A DNA stretch of 5,282 nucleotides from Pseudomonadota bacterium (GTDB lineage Bacteria > Pseudomonadota > Alphaproteobacteria > Caulobacterales > Caulobacteraceae). A program made the translations under genes and the position numbers. The notes under the pieces are model-generated. The model was not told the origin of the DNA. It saw only the letters and a program-made list of their open reading frames with translations, and made no database searches. Of this stretch, positions 1-5,282 are shown in pieces; the first letter of the stretch is position 1, and the number at the start of each line of letters is the position of its first letter. The DNA is taken from NCBI GenBank assembly GCA_023445955.1, contig JAEXJH010000210.1:1-5282 (forward strand), written 5' to 3'.

Positions 1-654
1 GCCCAGGATGATCCACGGTAGGGCCGAGCCCAGGCCGCTGCGGCCGCGACGGCCTCGGAACAGGTTCGAGAACAGCACGATCAGGAAGAAGGCGATGAAC
101 AGGCCGACGAACGGCGAGCCCTTGGCCTTCTGGCGCTCGGGTTGGCTGGCCTGTTCGATGCGGACCTTGGCCTGGTCGGCGGGCAGGCTGAGCTGCTCGA
201 CCAGGGCGTTGGTCCCGTCGACGATGCCGGCCTGCATGTCGCCGTCGCGGAACTTCGGCAGGATGGCGCTCTGGATGATGACGCTGGAGAGGGCGTCGGT
301 CAGGACAGGCTCAAGGCCGTAGCCGACCTCGATCCGCACCTTCCGGTCGTTGGGCGCGACCAGCAGGATCACGCCGGTGTTCTTGCCCTTTTCGCCGATG
401 CCCCAGGTCCGGCCCAGCTGGTAGCCGTAGTCCTCGATCGGATAGCCGTCGAGGCTGGGGATCGTGGCCACGACCAGCTGGCGGCCGGTCGTGGTCTCGA
501 GGGTTTCCAGCTTGCTCGTCAGGTCCTGCTCGACCTGCGGCGACAGGATCTGGGCGTCATCGACCACCCGCCCGGTCAGGGGCGGGAACTTCGGCGCGGC
601 GAAGGCGGGGAGGGCGAAGAGCACGACCGCCAGGGCCAGCAGCCACGTCCTCAC
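1..654 (-). CDS. TPM-domain (YgcG-like) exported membrane protein, partial
   Basis: This minus-strand gene runs off the left edge; 218 residues are visible. Reading from GTG at 654, residues 2-19 form a signal peptide (RTWLLALAVVLFALPAFA) with likely cleavage after A19 or A20. Residues about 28-150 are a TPM domain, recognised by TGRVVDDAQILS, the TTGRQLVVATIPSLDGYPIE block, the GIGEKGKNTGVILLVAP block and the RIEVGYGLE motif. A charged linker leads to a membrane segment at about 182-199, then an Arg/Gly-rich stretch and a second hydrophobic start (ALPWIILG) at the edge. Relatives often end in a glycine-rich tail, which would lie outside. The TPM domain should face the periplasm. Family members are linked to acid phosphatase activity or membrane-complex maintenance, but the substrate here is unknown. 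It lies 34 bp after lemA and is probably co-transcribed. The start is uncertain: no clear Shine-Dalgarno precedes the GTG, and an in-frame TTG at 687 would add 11 residues and nearly abut lemA. Confidence 0.88.
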   Translation of the reverse strand, partial: MRTWLLALAVVLFALPAFAAPKFPPLTGRVVDDAQILSPQVEQDLTSKLETLETTTGRQLVVATIPSLDGYPIEDYGYQLGRTWGIGEKGKNTGVILLVAPNDRKVRIEVGYGLEPVLTDALSSVIIQSAILPKFRDGDMQAGIVDGTNALVEQLSLPADQAKVRIEQASQPERQKAKGSPFVGLFIAFFLIVLFSNLFRGRRGRSGLGSALPWIILG

Positions 655-688
655 GCTTGCCCGCGCCCAAGGCAGGGCGAGTTGCAAC

Positions 689-1324
689 TCAGTTGACCTT
701 CGGCGGCGTGGCCGTCGGCGGGCTGGAGAAGTCCACCGTCGGAGCGCTTTGCGCGGCGGCCGTGGCCTGGAACAGCTGGGCCGGCTTCTGGCCGCTGTAC
801 ATGGTCTTGGCCCAGAACACGCTGGGGAAGGTCCGTAGAGTGGTGTTGTAGGTCTGGGCCGCCGAATTGTAGTCGCGGCGCGCGATGGTGATGCGGTTCT
901 CGGTGCCCTCCAGCTGGCTCTGCAGGGCCAGGAAGTTCTGGTTCGACTTCAGGTCCGGATACTGCTCCTGGATCATCATCAGGCGGCCCAGCACGCCCGA
1001 CAGCTTGTCCTGGGCGGCGGCGTACTGCTGGAACTGGGCCGGGTCGGCGATGGTCGAGGCGTCGACCTTGACCTGGGTGGCGCTGGCGCGGGCTTGCGTC
1101 ACCTCGACCAGAACGCTCTTTTCCTGAGTCGCGTAGCCCTTCACGGTCGCGACCAGGTTCGGGATCAGGTCGGCGCGGCGCTGGTACTGGTTCTGCACCT
1201 CGGCCCAGGCGGCCTTGGTGGCTTCGTCCTGGGTGGGGATGGTGTTGATCCCGCAGCCGGCCAGCGTCGCGGGGATGGCGACGATCAGGGCCACGCGCGC
1301 GGCGTTACGAGCCAGACGGTTCAT
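689..1324 (-). CDS. lemA: LemA family lipoprotein
   Basis: This encodes a 211-residue LemA-family protein. The N-terminus is a lipoprotein signal: basic residues R3, R6 and R10, a hydrophobic core, then a lipobox LAGC with the lipidated cysteine at residue 24. G25 follows, so there is no inner-membrane-retention Asp at +2. The LemA signature follows directly: GINTIPTQDE, then RRADLIPNLVATVKGYA at residues 49-65 and a long helical region extending to about residue 160. The last 20 or so residues are rich in Pro, Thr and Ser and are probably disordered. LemA proteins are envelope helical-bundle proteins without an assigned biochemical activity. Pairing with a downstream TPM-domain gene is common in bacteria and is seen here. 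ATG at 1324 was chosen over the adjacent TTG at 1327 because it is a standard start; an AGGGAG element lies about 9 bases upstream. A lipidated LemA differs from the many members that keep an uncleaved N-terminal membrane helix. Confidence 0.94.
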   Translation of the reverse strand: MNRLARNAARVALIVAIPATLAGCGINTIPTQDEATKAAWAEVQNQYQRRADLIPNLVATVKGYATQEKSVLVEVTQARASATQVKVDASTIADPAQFQQYAAAQDKLSGVLGRLMMIQEQYPDLKSNQNFLALQSQLEGTENRITIARRDYNSAAQTYNTTLRTFPSVFWAKTMYSGQKPAQLFQATAAAQSAPTVDFSSPPTATPPKVN

Positions 1325-1333
1325 CAAGGTGGT

Positions 1334-1339
1334 CTCCCT
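1334..1339 (-). promoter_or_regulatory. Ribosome binding site of lemA
   Basis: On the minus strand the sequence reads AGGGAG, with 9 bases between it and the ATG at 1324. It would also serve the TTG at 1327 at about 6 bases, so it does not by itself decide between the two adjacent starts. Confidence 0.7.
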
Positions 1340-1353
1340 CTGCGAACATGTAT

Positions 1354-1398
1354 GCTCGCGTATCGCTGTTAGATAGCGAGCCTACTGCTACACGCGAG
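1354..1398. repeat. Inverted repeat cluster upstream of lemA
   Basis: GCTCGC (1354-1359) plus TATC (1361-1364) pairs with GATA (1372-1375) plus GCGAGC (1376-1381). This gives a 10-bp stem with one bulged G and a 7-base loop (GCTGTTA). A further arm, ACGCGAG at 1392-1398, is an exact reverse complement of CTCGCGT at 1355-1361, so two alternative pairings compete for the left arm. The cluster lies 30-74 bases upstream of the lemA ATG. It has no T-tract on either side, which argues against a simple intrinsic terminator for the upstream dehydrogenase gene. An operator with repeated half-sites or a structured mRNA leader are the likelier readings. The symmetry is plain in the sequence; the function is inferred. 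Confidence 0.6.
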
Positions 1399-1403
1399 AG
1401 GGT

Positions 1404-1421
1404 GACAGGTTAAACCTTGTC
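1404..1421. repeat. Short AT-centred dyad between dehydrogenase and lemA
   Basis: GACAGGTT (1404-1411) faces AACCTTGTC (1413-1421) around a single central A, with one unpaired T at 1418. The loop is too tight for a good RNA hairpin, so a DNA-binding dyad is the more natural reading. It sits 12 bases past the dehydrogenase stop and about 80 bases upstream of the lemA start. No regulator is identified. Confidence 0.4.
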
Positions 1422-1433
1422 CATCTCCCCATC

Positions 1434-2726
1434 TCACTCTTGGGCGAAGGCGGCCTTGCGCGGACCCATGTAACCGAACAGCCAGGCGGCGACCTTGCGC
1501 ATCTGGATCTCCTCGCTGCCCTCGGTGATGCGATAGCGGCGGTGGTGGCGATAGATGTGCTCGAACGGCTTGTGGCGCGAATAGCCGATGCCGCCGTGGA
1601 TCTGCATCGCCCGGTCGGCGGCCTCGCAGCATAGGCGGTTGGCCCAGTAGTTACACATCGAGACCTTGTCGGAGAGACGCTTTTCGACCTCGACCTTGGA
1701 CATCTGGTCCATGTCCCACGCGGTCTTGCGGATCAGCAGGCGCAGCATCTCGGCCTGGGTCGACAGCTCGACGATCGGGAACTGGATGGCCTGGTTCTCC
1801 GACAGCGCCTTGCCGAAGGGCTTGCGGGCGCGCGCGTACTTGATGCTCTCCTCGATGCAGAACACCGCCGCGCCCAGGCTGGAGGCGGCCTGGCGGATGC
1901 GGTTCTCGTGCACGAAGTGCTGGGCCAGGGCCAGGCCGCCGCCCTCGGGGCCGAACATGGCGCTCTCGGGCACCCAGACATTGGTGAAGCTGACCCGGGG
2001 GTGGTCGGTCGGCATGTTGAAGGTCCAGAGGTACTCCTCGATCTTCACGCCGGGCGCATGGGCCGGAACCAGCAGGGCGGTGATGCCGCGGGCGTCGCCG
2101 TCCTCGCCGCTGGTGCGGGCGAACAGGCAGCAGTGCGTGGCCGCGTGCATGCCGGTGGTCCACATCTTCTCGCCGTTGATCCGCCAGCCGGCCTGGCCGT
2201 GGTGCTCCTCGCGGACCGCGCGGGTCTCCATGAAGGTGGCGTCCGAGCCGTGCTCGGGCTCGGTCAGGCCGAAGGTCGGGCGGAAGGCGCCCTTGTCCAG
2301 CATGTCGGTGATCAGGTGCTGCTGGTCGGGCCGGCCGAAGTCGCGGATCATCAGCACGAACGGATTGTTGCCGACGATCGAGTGCTCGTTCTGCAGGTCG
2401 TTGAACAGGCCCAGGCCCTTGGACGCCAGGTGCTCGCGGATCACCGCCATCCAGAGGTTCGAGCCGTCCTGGCCGCCGTATGCCTTGGGCAGGGCGAAGC
2501 GGTAGTAGCCGGCCTGGTCGGCCAGCTTGCGGGCCTTGGCCAGCAGTTCTTCCCACTCGTGCTTGGGCAGGCCGCCGCCATCCCAGTCGGTGCGCGCCCA
2601 TTCGCGGCGGTGATCGAAGAAGCGCTCGTTATCGTCGCGCGCCTGCAGCGGCGCGATCTCGCGATCGATGAAGGCGTCGAGCTCGGCGAGATAGGCGGTC
2701 AACGCCTGCGGCAGTTGGAAGTCCAT
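1434..2726 (-). CDS. Acyl-CoA dehydrogenase family protein
   Basis: This encodes a complete 430-residue FAD-dependent acyl-CoA dehydrogenase, which would oxidise an acyl-CoA thioester to the trans-2-enoyl-CoA in the cytoplasm and pass electrons to electron-transfer flavoprotein. The N-terminal helical domain spans about residues 1-150. The flavin-contacting motif FGLTEPEHGSDA is at 152-163, and GEKMWTTG at 185-192 belongs to the beta-barrel domain. The C-terminal helical domain carries the FAD/dimer motif ARKPFGKALSENQAIQFPI (300-318) and MQIHGGIGYS (374-383). ITEGSEEIQ (400-408) places the catalytic base at E402. At 430 residues it is longer than the usual 380-400, mainly through an Arg/Trp-rich stretch at about 30-60. 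The substrate cannot be read from the sequence. The start is supported by AGGGAGG 7 bases upstream. It diverges from the 2866-3291 gene and is separated from lemA by 109 bp, so an independent transcript is likely. Confidence 0.95.
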   Translation of the reverse strand: MDFQLPQALTAYLAELDAFIDREIAPLQARDDNERFFDHRREWARTDWDGGGLPKHEWEELLAKARKLADQAGYYRFALPKAYGGQDGSNLWMAVIREHLASKGLGLFNDLQNEHSIVGNNPFVLMIRDFGRPDQQHLITDMLDKGAFRPTFGLTEPEHGSDATFMETRAVREEHHGQAGWRINGEKMWTTGMHAATHCCLFARTSGEDGDARGITALLVPAHAPGVKIEEYLWTFNMPTDHPRVSFTNVWVPESAMFGPEGGGLALAQHFVHENRIRQAASSLGAAVFCIEESIKYARARKPFGKALSENQAIQFPIVELSTQAEMLRLLIRKTAWDMDQMSKVEVEKRLSDKVSMCNYWANRLCCEAADRAMQIHGGIGYSRHKPFEHIYRHHRRYRITEGSEEIQMRKVAAWLFGYMGPRKAAFAQE

Positions 2727-2733
2727 GGCAAAG

Positions 2734-2740
2734 CCTCCCT
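2734..2740 (-). promoter_or_regulatory. Ribosome binding site of the acyl-CoA dehydrogenase
   Basis: The minus strand reads AGGGAGG, ending 7 bases before the ATG at 2726. It is the strongest Shine-Dalgarno sequence in the window and fixes the dehydrogenase start. Confidence 0.85.
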
Positions 2741-2763
2741 GCTCATCTTCTGGTTTTGAGAGA

Positions 2764-2791
2764 CTAAAGCGCGACGAGCGGCCGCGGCCAA
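2764..2791 (-). promoter_or_regulatory. Candidate promoter of the acyl-CoA dehydrogenase
   Basis: On the minus strand a -35-like TTGGCC (2791-2786) and a -10-like CTTTAG (2769-2764) are 16 bases apart. This would start transcription about 30 bases upstream of the ATG. The -10 is only a partial match to the Caulobacter housekeeping form GCTANAWC, and the assignment rests on position, spacing and symmetry with the facing plus-strand candidate. Confidence 0.4.
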
Positions 2792-2828
2792 TCGTGCCCC
2801 TTGGGAAGAGGGGGCGGAACGCGCTTTA
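2765..2828. repeat. 9-bp inverted repeat in the divergent intergenic region
   Basis: TAAAGCGCG (2765-2773) and CGCGCTTTA (2820-2828) are exact reverse complements separated by 46 bases. They lie in the 139-bp region between the divergent dehydrogenase and membrane-protein genes. Each arm overlaps the -10 of one candidate promoter, so the repeat may reflect mirror-image promoters, paired operator sites, or both. Confidence 0.6.
2780..2789. repeat. 10-bp perfect GC palindrome
   Basis: GGCCGCGGCC is self-complementary and overlaps the spacer and -35 of the candidate dehydrogenase promoter. It could be an operator core, but short GC palindromes are expected in DNA of this composition. Confidence 0.35.
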
Positions 2829-2830
2829 AC
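2801..2830 (+). promoter_or_regulatory. Candidate promoter of the 2866-3291 gene
   Basis: TTGGGA (2801-2806) and CTTTAA (2824-2829) are separated by 17 bases. In Caulobacter terms the -10 reads GCTTTAAC at 2823-2830, differing from GCTANAWC at one position. The predicted start of transcription is near 2836, about 30 bases before the ATG. Confidence 0.5.
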
Positions 2831-2865
2831 CCGTCCTTGACCAGAGTGAGATTAGGGTTTCCGCC

Positions 2866-3291
2866 ATGATCACCATGGCCGCCTTCGCGATCATCGGCGC
2901 CGCGCTCGGATTGTTCGTCCGGCCGCGCTGGCTGGGCGTGCTGCTGCCGATCCTTCTGGCCGTACTGGTCGAGGGCGGCGTTTGGTGGGCGATCGGCATC
3001 ATGGACCGCCAGCCCAACCGCGAAGTGCTGATCCTGCGCTTGCACCAGATCTTCGGCGAGGACTGGATCGACATGATCGGTCCGGTCGCCGCCGCCGTGA
3101 TCGGCCCCGTGGTGGCCGCTCTGCTGGGGTTTTTCACCGACCCCAAGGCGGCCGCGCCGGTGTTCAGCGCCGAGGGCATCAAGCGCAATGTCGGCAAGGA
3201 CGGCCGCTACGCCCGCGCCCAGGGCATGGTCGAGGACCGCGCCATCCATGCCAAGGCCGAGAGCCGGATCGACCAGATTCTGGGGCTCTGA
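2866..3291 (+). CDS. Small membrane protein of unknown function
   Basis: I do not recognise a family for this 141-residue protein. Residues about 4-18 and 22-45 form two hydrophobic stretches around a basic R19-P20-R21 turn. A polar, partly acidic segment follows (DRQPNREVLILRLHQIFGED, 47-66), then a third membrane segment at about 70-91 ending GFFTDP. The last 50 residues are soluble and charged, with an Ala/Lys/Arg/Glu-rich helical look. It is shorter than typical MreD proteins and lacks an obvious resemblance to them, despite lying 98 bp upstream of mrdA. ATG at 2866 is preceded by a weak AGGG (2854-2857), 8 bases away; an in-frame ATG at 2875 is an alternative. Coding is supported by codon bias, clean membrane topology, its own candidate promoter and lack of overlap with neighbours. 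No function is proposed. Confidence 0.8.
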   Translation: MITMAAFAIIGAALGLFVRPRWLGVLLPILLAVLVEGGVWWAIGIMDRQPNREVLILRLHQIFGEDWIDMIGPVAAAVIGPVVAALLGFFTDPKAAAPVFSAEGIKRNVGKDGRYARAQGMVEDRAIHAKAESRIDQILGL

Positions 3292-3374
3292 AACTCTTCG
3301 CGTTCGAGCCCTGGAAAGACCTTGACGGCGCCCGGCGGCGTGATGTTGTCCACGGCAAGGAACGGTTGAGTTGG

Positions 3375-3382
3375 GCTAGATC
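3375..3382 (+). promoter_or_regulatory. Candidate -10 element of a leaderless mrdA promoter
   Basis: GCTAGATC matches the Caulobacter housekeeping -10 consensus GCTANAWC at every defined position. It ends 7 bases before the A of the mrdA ATG, so transcription would start at or within a base of the start codon. This fits the absence of a Shine-Dalgarno sequence before mrdA. No good -35 lies at the expected distance, so the call rests on the -10 and its placement. Confidence 0.5.
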
Positions 3383-3389
3383 GCGGTAG

Positions 3390-5282
3390 ATGAGCGAGCC
3401 GTCTATCTTCTTCTTTGAAGTGAACGAGCGTCAGGGGGTCTTCCACCGGCGCGCGTTCCTGCTGGGCGGTCTGACGGGCGCGGGCCTGCTGGCCTTGGGC
3501 GGGCGGCTGGCGCAGCTGCAACTGGTCGAGGCCCAGCGCTACCAGAAGCTTTCCGCCGGCAACCAGTTCAACTACCGCTTGGTGCCGCCGCCGCGCGGCC
3601 TGATCCTGGACCGCAACGGCGTGTCGCTGGCGTCCAACCGTCCGAACTTCCGGCTGATCATCAACAAGGACAAGGACCTGGACGCCGAGGGCGTGGTCAG
3701 CGACCTGCAGACGCTGGTCCCGATCGACGACGCCCGCCGCACGCGGGTGCTCAAGGAGCTGGCCCGCGCGCCGCGCAAGGCGCCGGTGGTGGTGATGGAG
3801 GACCTCTCCTGGGAGGAGTTCTCGAGGATCAATATTCGCGAGCCGGAACTGCCCAATGTCACCGCCGACATGGGCGAGGTGCGGGTCTATCCGTTCGGCG
3901 GCGCCTTCGCCCACGTGATCGGCTATGTCGCCAAGGCCTCGGACCGCGACCTGAAGGCCGCCGAGGGCGACGCCACCCAGGACCAGGTGCTGCTGCACAA
4001 TCCCGGCTTCCGGATCGGCAAGCAGGGTGTCGAGAAGGCGTTCGACCAGGCCCTGCGCGGGCGCGCGGGCGCGACCAAGACCGAGGTCGACGCCCAGGGG
4101 CGGGTGGTGCGCCTGGATCCGGCCGGCGACATCGCCGCCACGGCCGGCAAGGAGATCCGCCTCACCCTGGACGCCGACATCCAGAACAAGGCCCTGGAAG
4201 TGATGGGCGAGGAGAGCGGCGCGATCGTTATGGTCGATTGCCGTAACGGCGACCTGCTGTGCATGGCTTCGGCCCCCAGCTTCGACGCCAACCGGCTGGT
4301 GAAGGGCCTGTCGGGCGCGGAGTACAAGGCCCTGGCCGAATACGAGCGCAAGCCTCTGCTCGACAAGACCATGACCGGCGTCTACCCGCCGGGCTCGACC
4401 TTCAAGCCGACCGTGGCGCTGGCGGCGCTGAGCGCGGGGATCAATCCGACCGAGCGCGTGGTCTGCACCGGCGGCTGGTACTTCGGCGGCCGCACCTGGC
4501 ACTGCCACAAGAAGGGCGGGCATGGGTCGCAGAACATGCACGACGCCATCAAGAACTCGTGCGACGTCTATTTCTACCAGATGGCGCTGCGCATCGGGCC
4601 GGACCCGATCCACACGACCGCGACCGCCATGGGCTTTGGCCAGACCTTCGACCTGGGGATCCCCGGTCAGCGCAAGGGCCTGGTCGGCTCGCGCGAGTGG
4701 AAGAAGAAGGCCTTCAAGAAGGATCCGACCTGGCACCCCGGCGACTCCGTGCCGTACGGGATCGGCCAGGGCTATATCAACGTCAACGCCCTACAGCTGG
4801 CTGTGATGTGCGCGCGGCTCGCCAACGGCAAGCGGGCGCTGAACCCGCGCCTGGTCAAGTCGATCGGCGGGGTCGACCAGCCGCATGGCGATGCGGTGGC
4901 CGATCTGCCCATCCCGGCCGAGCACCTGGCCATCGTCCGCGACGGCATGGCCGCGGTGGCCAACGATCCCACCGGCGGCGCCTACAAGCAGAGCCAGCTA
5001 GGCCTGGGCGACGTGCTGATGGCGGGCAAGACCGGCACGGCCCAGGTGCGCCAGTATTCCCAGACCGGATCGCGCAGCAACCAGGGCATCCCCTGGCGGC
5101 TGAAGGACCACAACCTGTTCATCGCCTTCGCGCCCTACGACAATCCGCGCTACGCCCTGTCGGTGCTGGTCGAGCACGGCGGCCTGTTCGGCTCCAGCGC
5201 CGCCGCGCCCCCCGCGCGGGAGGTGATGCGCGTGGCGCTGCTGAAGGATCCGGAGATCCGCGCCCGCCTCGAGAACCCCACG
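3390..5282 (+). CDS. mrdA: Penicillin-binding protein 2 (elongasome transpeptidase), 3' end missing
   Basis: This class B PBP cross-links peptidoglycan during cell elongation, working with RodA and the MreB system; it is anchored in the inner membrane with its catalytic part in the periplasm. 631 residues are visible and the frame is open at the right edge. A short cytoplasmic N-terminus (to about 21) precedes one membrane segment (about 22-38). The pedestal begins with PPPRGLILDRNG (66-77). The transpeptidase domain has the acylated serine S336 in PPGSTFKP with K339, the second motif S390-C391-D392, and K547-T548-G549-T550. The block SREWKKKAFKK followed by PYGIGQGY is typical of PBP2 and separates it from FtsI. 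An in-frame TAG immediately before the ATG (3387-3389) rules out an upstream start. No Shine-Dalgarno is visible, and an exact -10 element just upstream suggests leaderless translation. Most of the protein is present and all catalytic motifs are intact. Confidence 0.96.
   Translation, partial: MSEPSIFFFEVNERQGVFHRRAFLLGGLTGAGLLALGGRLAQLQLVEAQRYQKLSAGNQFNYRLVPPPRGLILDRNGVSLASNRPNFRLIINKDKDLDAEGVVSDLQTLVPIDDARRTRVLKELARAPRKAPVVVMEDLSWEEFSRINIREPELPNVTADMGEVRVYPFGGAFAHVIGYVAKASDRDLKAAEGDATQDQVLLHNPGFRIGKQGVEKAFDQALRGRAGATKTEVDAQGRVVRLDPAGDIAATAGKEIRLTLDADIQNKALEVMGEESGAIVMVDCRNGDLLCMASAPSFDANRLVKGLSGAEYKALAEYERKPLLDKTMTGVYPPGSTFKPTVALAALSAGINPTERVVCTGGWYFGGRTWHCHKKGGHGSQNMHDAIKNSCDVYFYQMALRIGPDPIHTTATAMGFGQTFDLGIPGQRKGLVGSREWKKKAFKKDPTWHPGDSVPYGIGQGYINVNALQLAVMCARLANGKRALNPRLVKSIGGVDQPHGDAVADLPIPAEHLAIVRDGMAAVANDPTGGAYKQSQLGLGDVLMAGKTGTAQVRQYSQTGSRSNQGIPWRLKDHNLFIAFAPYDNPRYALSVLVEHGGLFGSSAAAPPAREVMRVALLKDPEIRARLENPT

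Noticed and set aside
142..696. A 184-codon plus-strand frame opposite the TPM gene.
   Set aside because: The minus-strand reading shows a signal peptide, the TPM motifs and a membrane anchor; the plus-strand frame is the complementary shadow.
1421..1435. Direct repeat CCATCTC twice at the 3' end of the dehydrogenase gene.
   Set aside because: Two 7-base copies overlapping a stop codon are well within chance; no further copies or structure.
170..2522. Shared 12-base string GGCCTGGTCGGC at about 170 and 2511.
   Set aside because: Both copies lie inside unrelated coding regions and are made of common codons; there is no sign of an element boundary or target duplication.
1651..2759. Several long frames overlapping the acyl-CoA dehydrogenase on both strands.
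   Set aside because: Their translations are Arg/Pro/Ala- or Gly/Val-rich without domains, whereas the 1434-2726 frame gives an intact acyl-CoA dehydrogenase.
2764..3249. A 161-codon minus-strand frame opposite the small membrane protein.
   Set aside because: It gives a His/Gly/Asp-rich sequence with no hydrophobic or domain pattern and would occupy the divergent promoter region; the plus-strand frame has coherent membrane topology.
3322..3328. TTGACGG, an exact Caulobacter-type -35 element between the membrane-protein gene and mrdA.
   Set aside because: No GCTANAWC-like or TATAAT-like -10 occurs 10-18 bases downstream, and it is too far from the GCTAGATC at 3375 to pair with it.
3325..3341. 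A GC-rich potential hairpin after the 2866-3291 gene as a terminator.
   Set aside because: Only about 4 bp pair (CGCC with GGCG) and no T-tract follows.
3207..4736. A 509-codon open frame on the minus strand opposite mrdA.
   Set aside because: It lies antisense to a clear PBP2 gene with all catalytic motifs; its translation is low-complexity, rich in Arg, Ala, Gly, His and Leu, with no recognisable domain, as expected for a shadow frame in GC-rich coding DNA.

Overview
The window is GC-rich, gene-dense DNA whose open frames have strong third-position GC bias. Protein content and promoter style point to an alphaproteobacterium, most likely Caulobacter or a close relative. This is inferred from the penicillin-binding protein 2 N-terminus, an exact GCTANAWC-type -10 element, and overall composition; no species can be named from the window alone.

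Layout. The left half is on the minus strand. From right to left it holds an acyl-CoA dehydrogenase (2726-1434), a LemA-family lipoprotein (1324-689) and a TPM-domain (YgcG-like) exported membrane protein (654-1, cut by the window edge). lemA and the TPM gene are 34 bp apart and form the widespread lemA-TPM pair, probably one transcript. A 109-bp gap separates lemA from the dehydrogenase and contains two dyads, one of them overlapping the likely lemA leader or promoter. The right half is on the plus strand: a small membrane protein of unknown function (2866-3291) and then mrdA, encoding penicillin-binding protein 2, the transpeptidase of the elongation machinery (3390 to the right edge, 631 residues visible, 3' end missing).

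The two halves meet in a 139-bp divergent intergenic region (2727-2865). It contains back-to-back candidate promoters whose -10 regions lie inside the arms of a 9-bp inverted repeat.

The genes do not form one pathway: lipid/acyl-CoA oxidation, an envelope LemA/TPM pair, and peptidoglycan synthesis. The window looks like ordinary chromosomal core, with no mobile elements, RNA genes, CRISPR or phage signals. The points most worth a second look are a probable leaderless mrdA transcript, a likely Cys3-His zinc site and a twin-arginine-like N-terminus in PBP2, the inverted-repeat divergent promoter, and the dyads upstream of lemA. I found no evidence of a new biological system.
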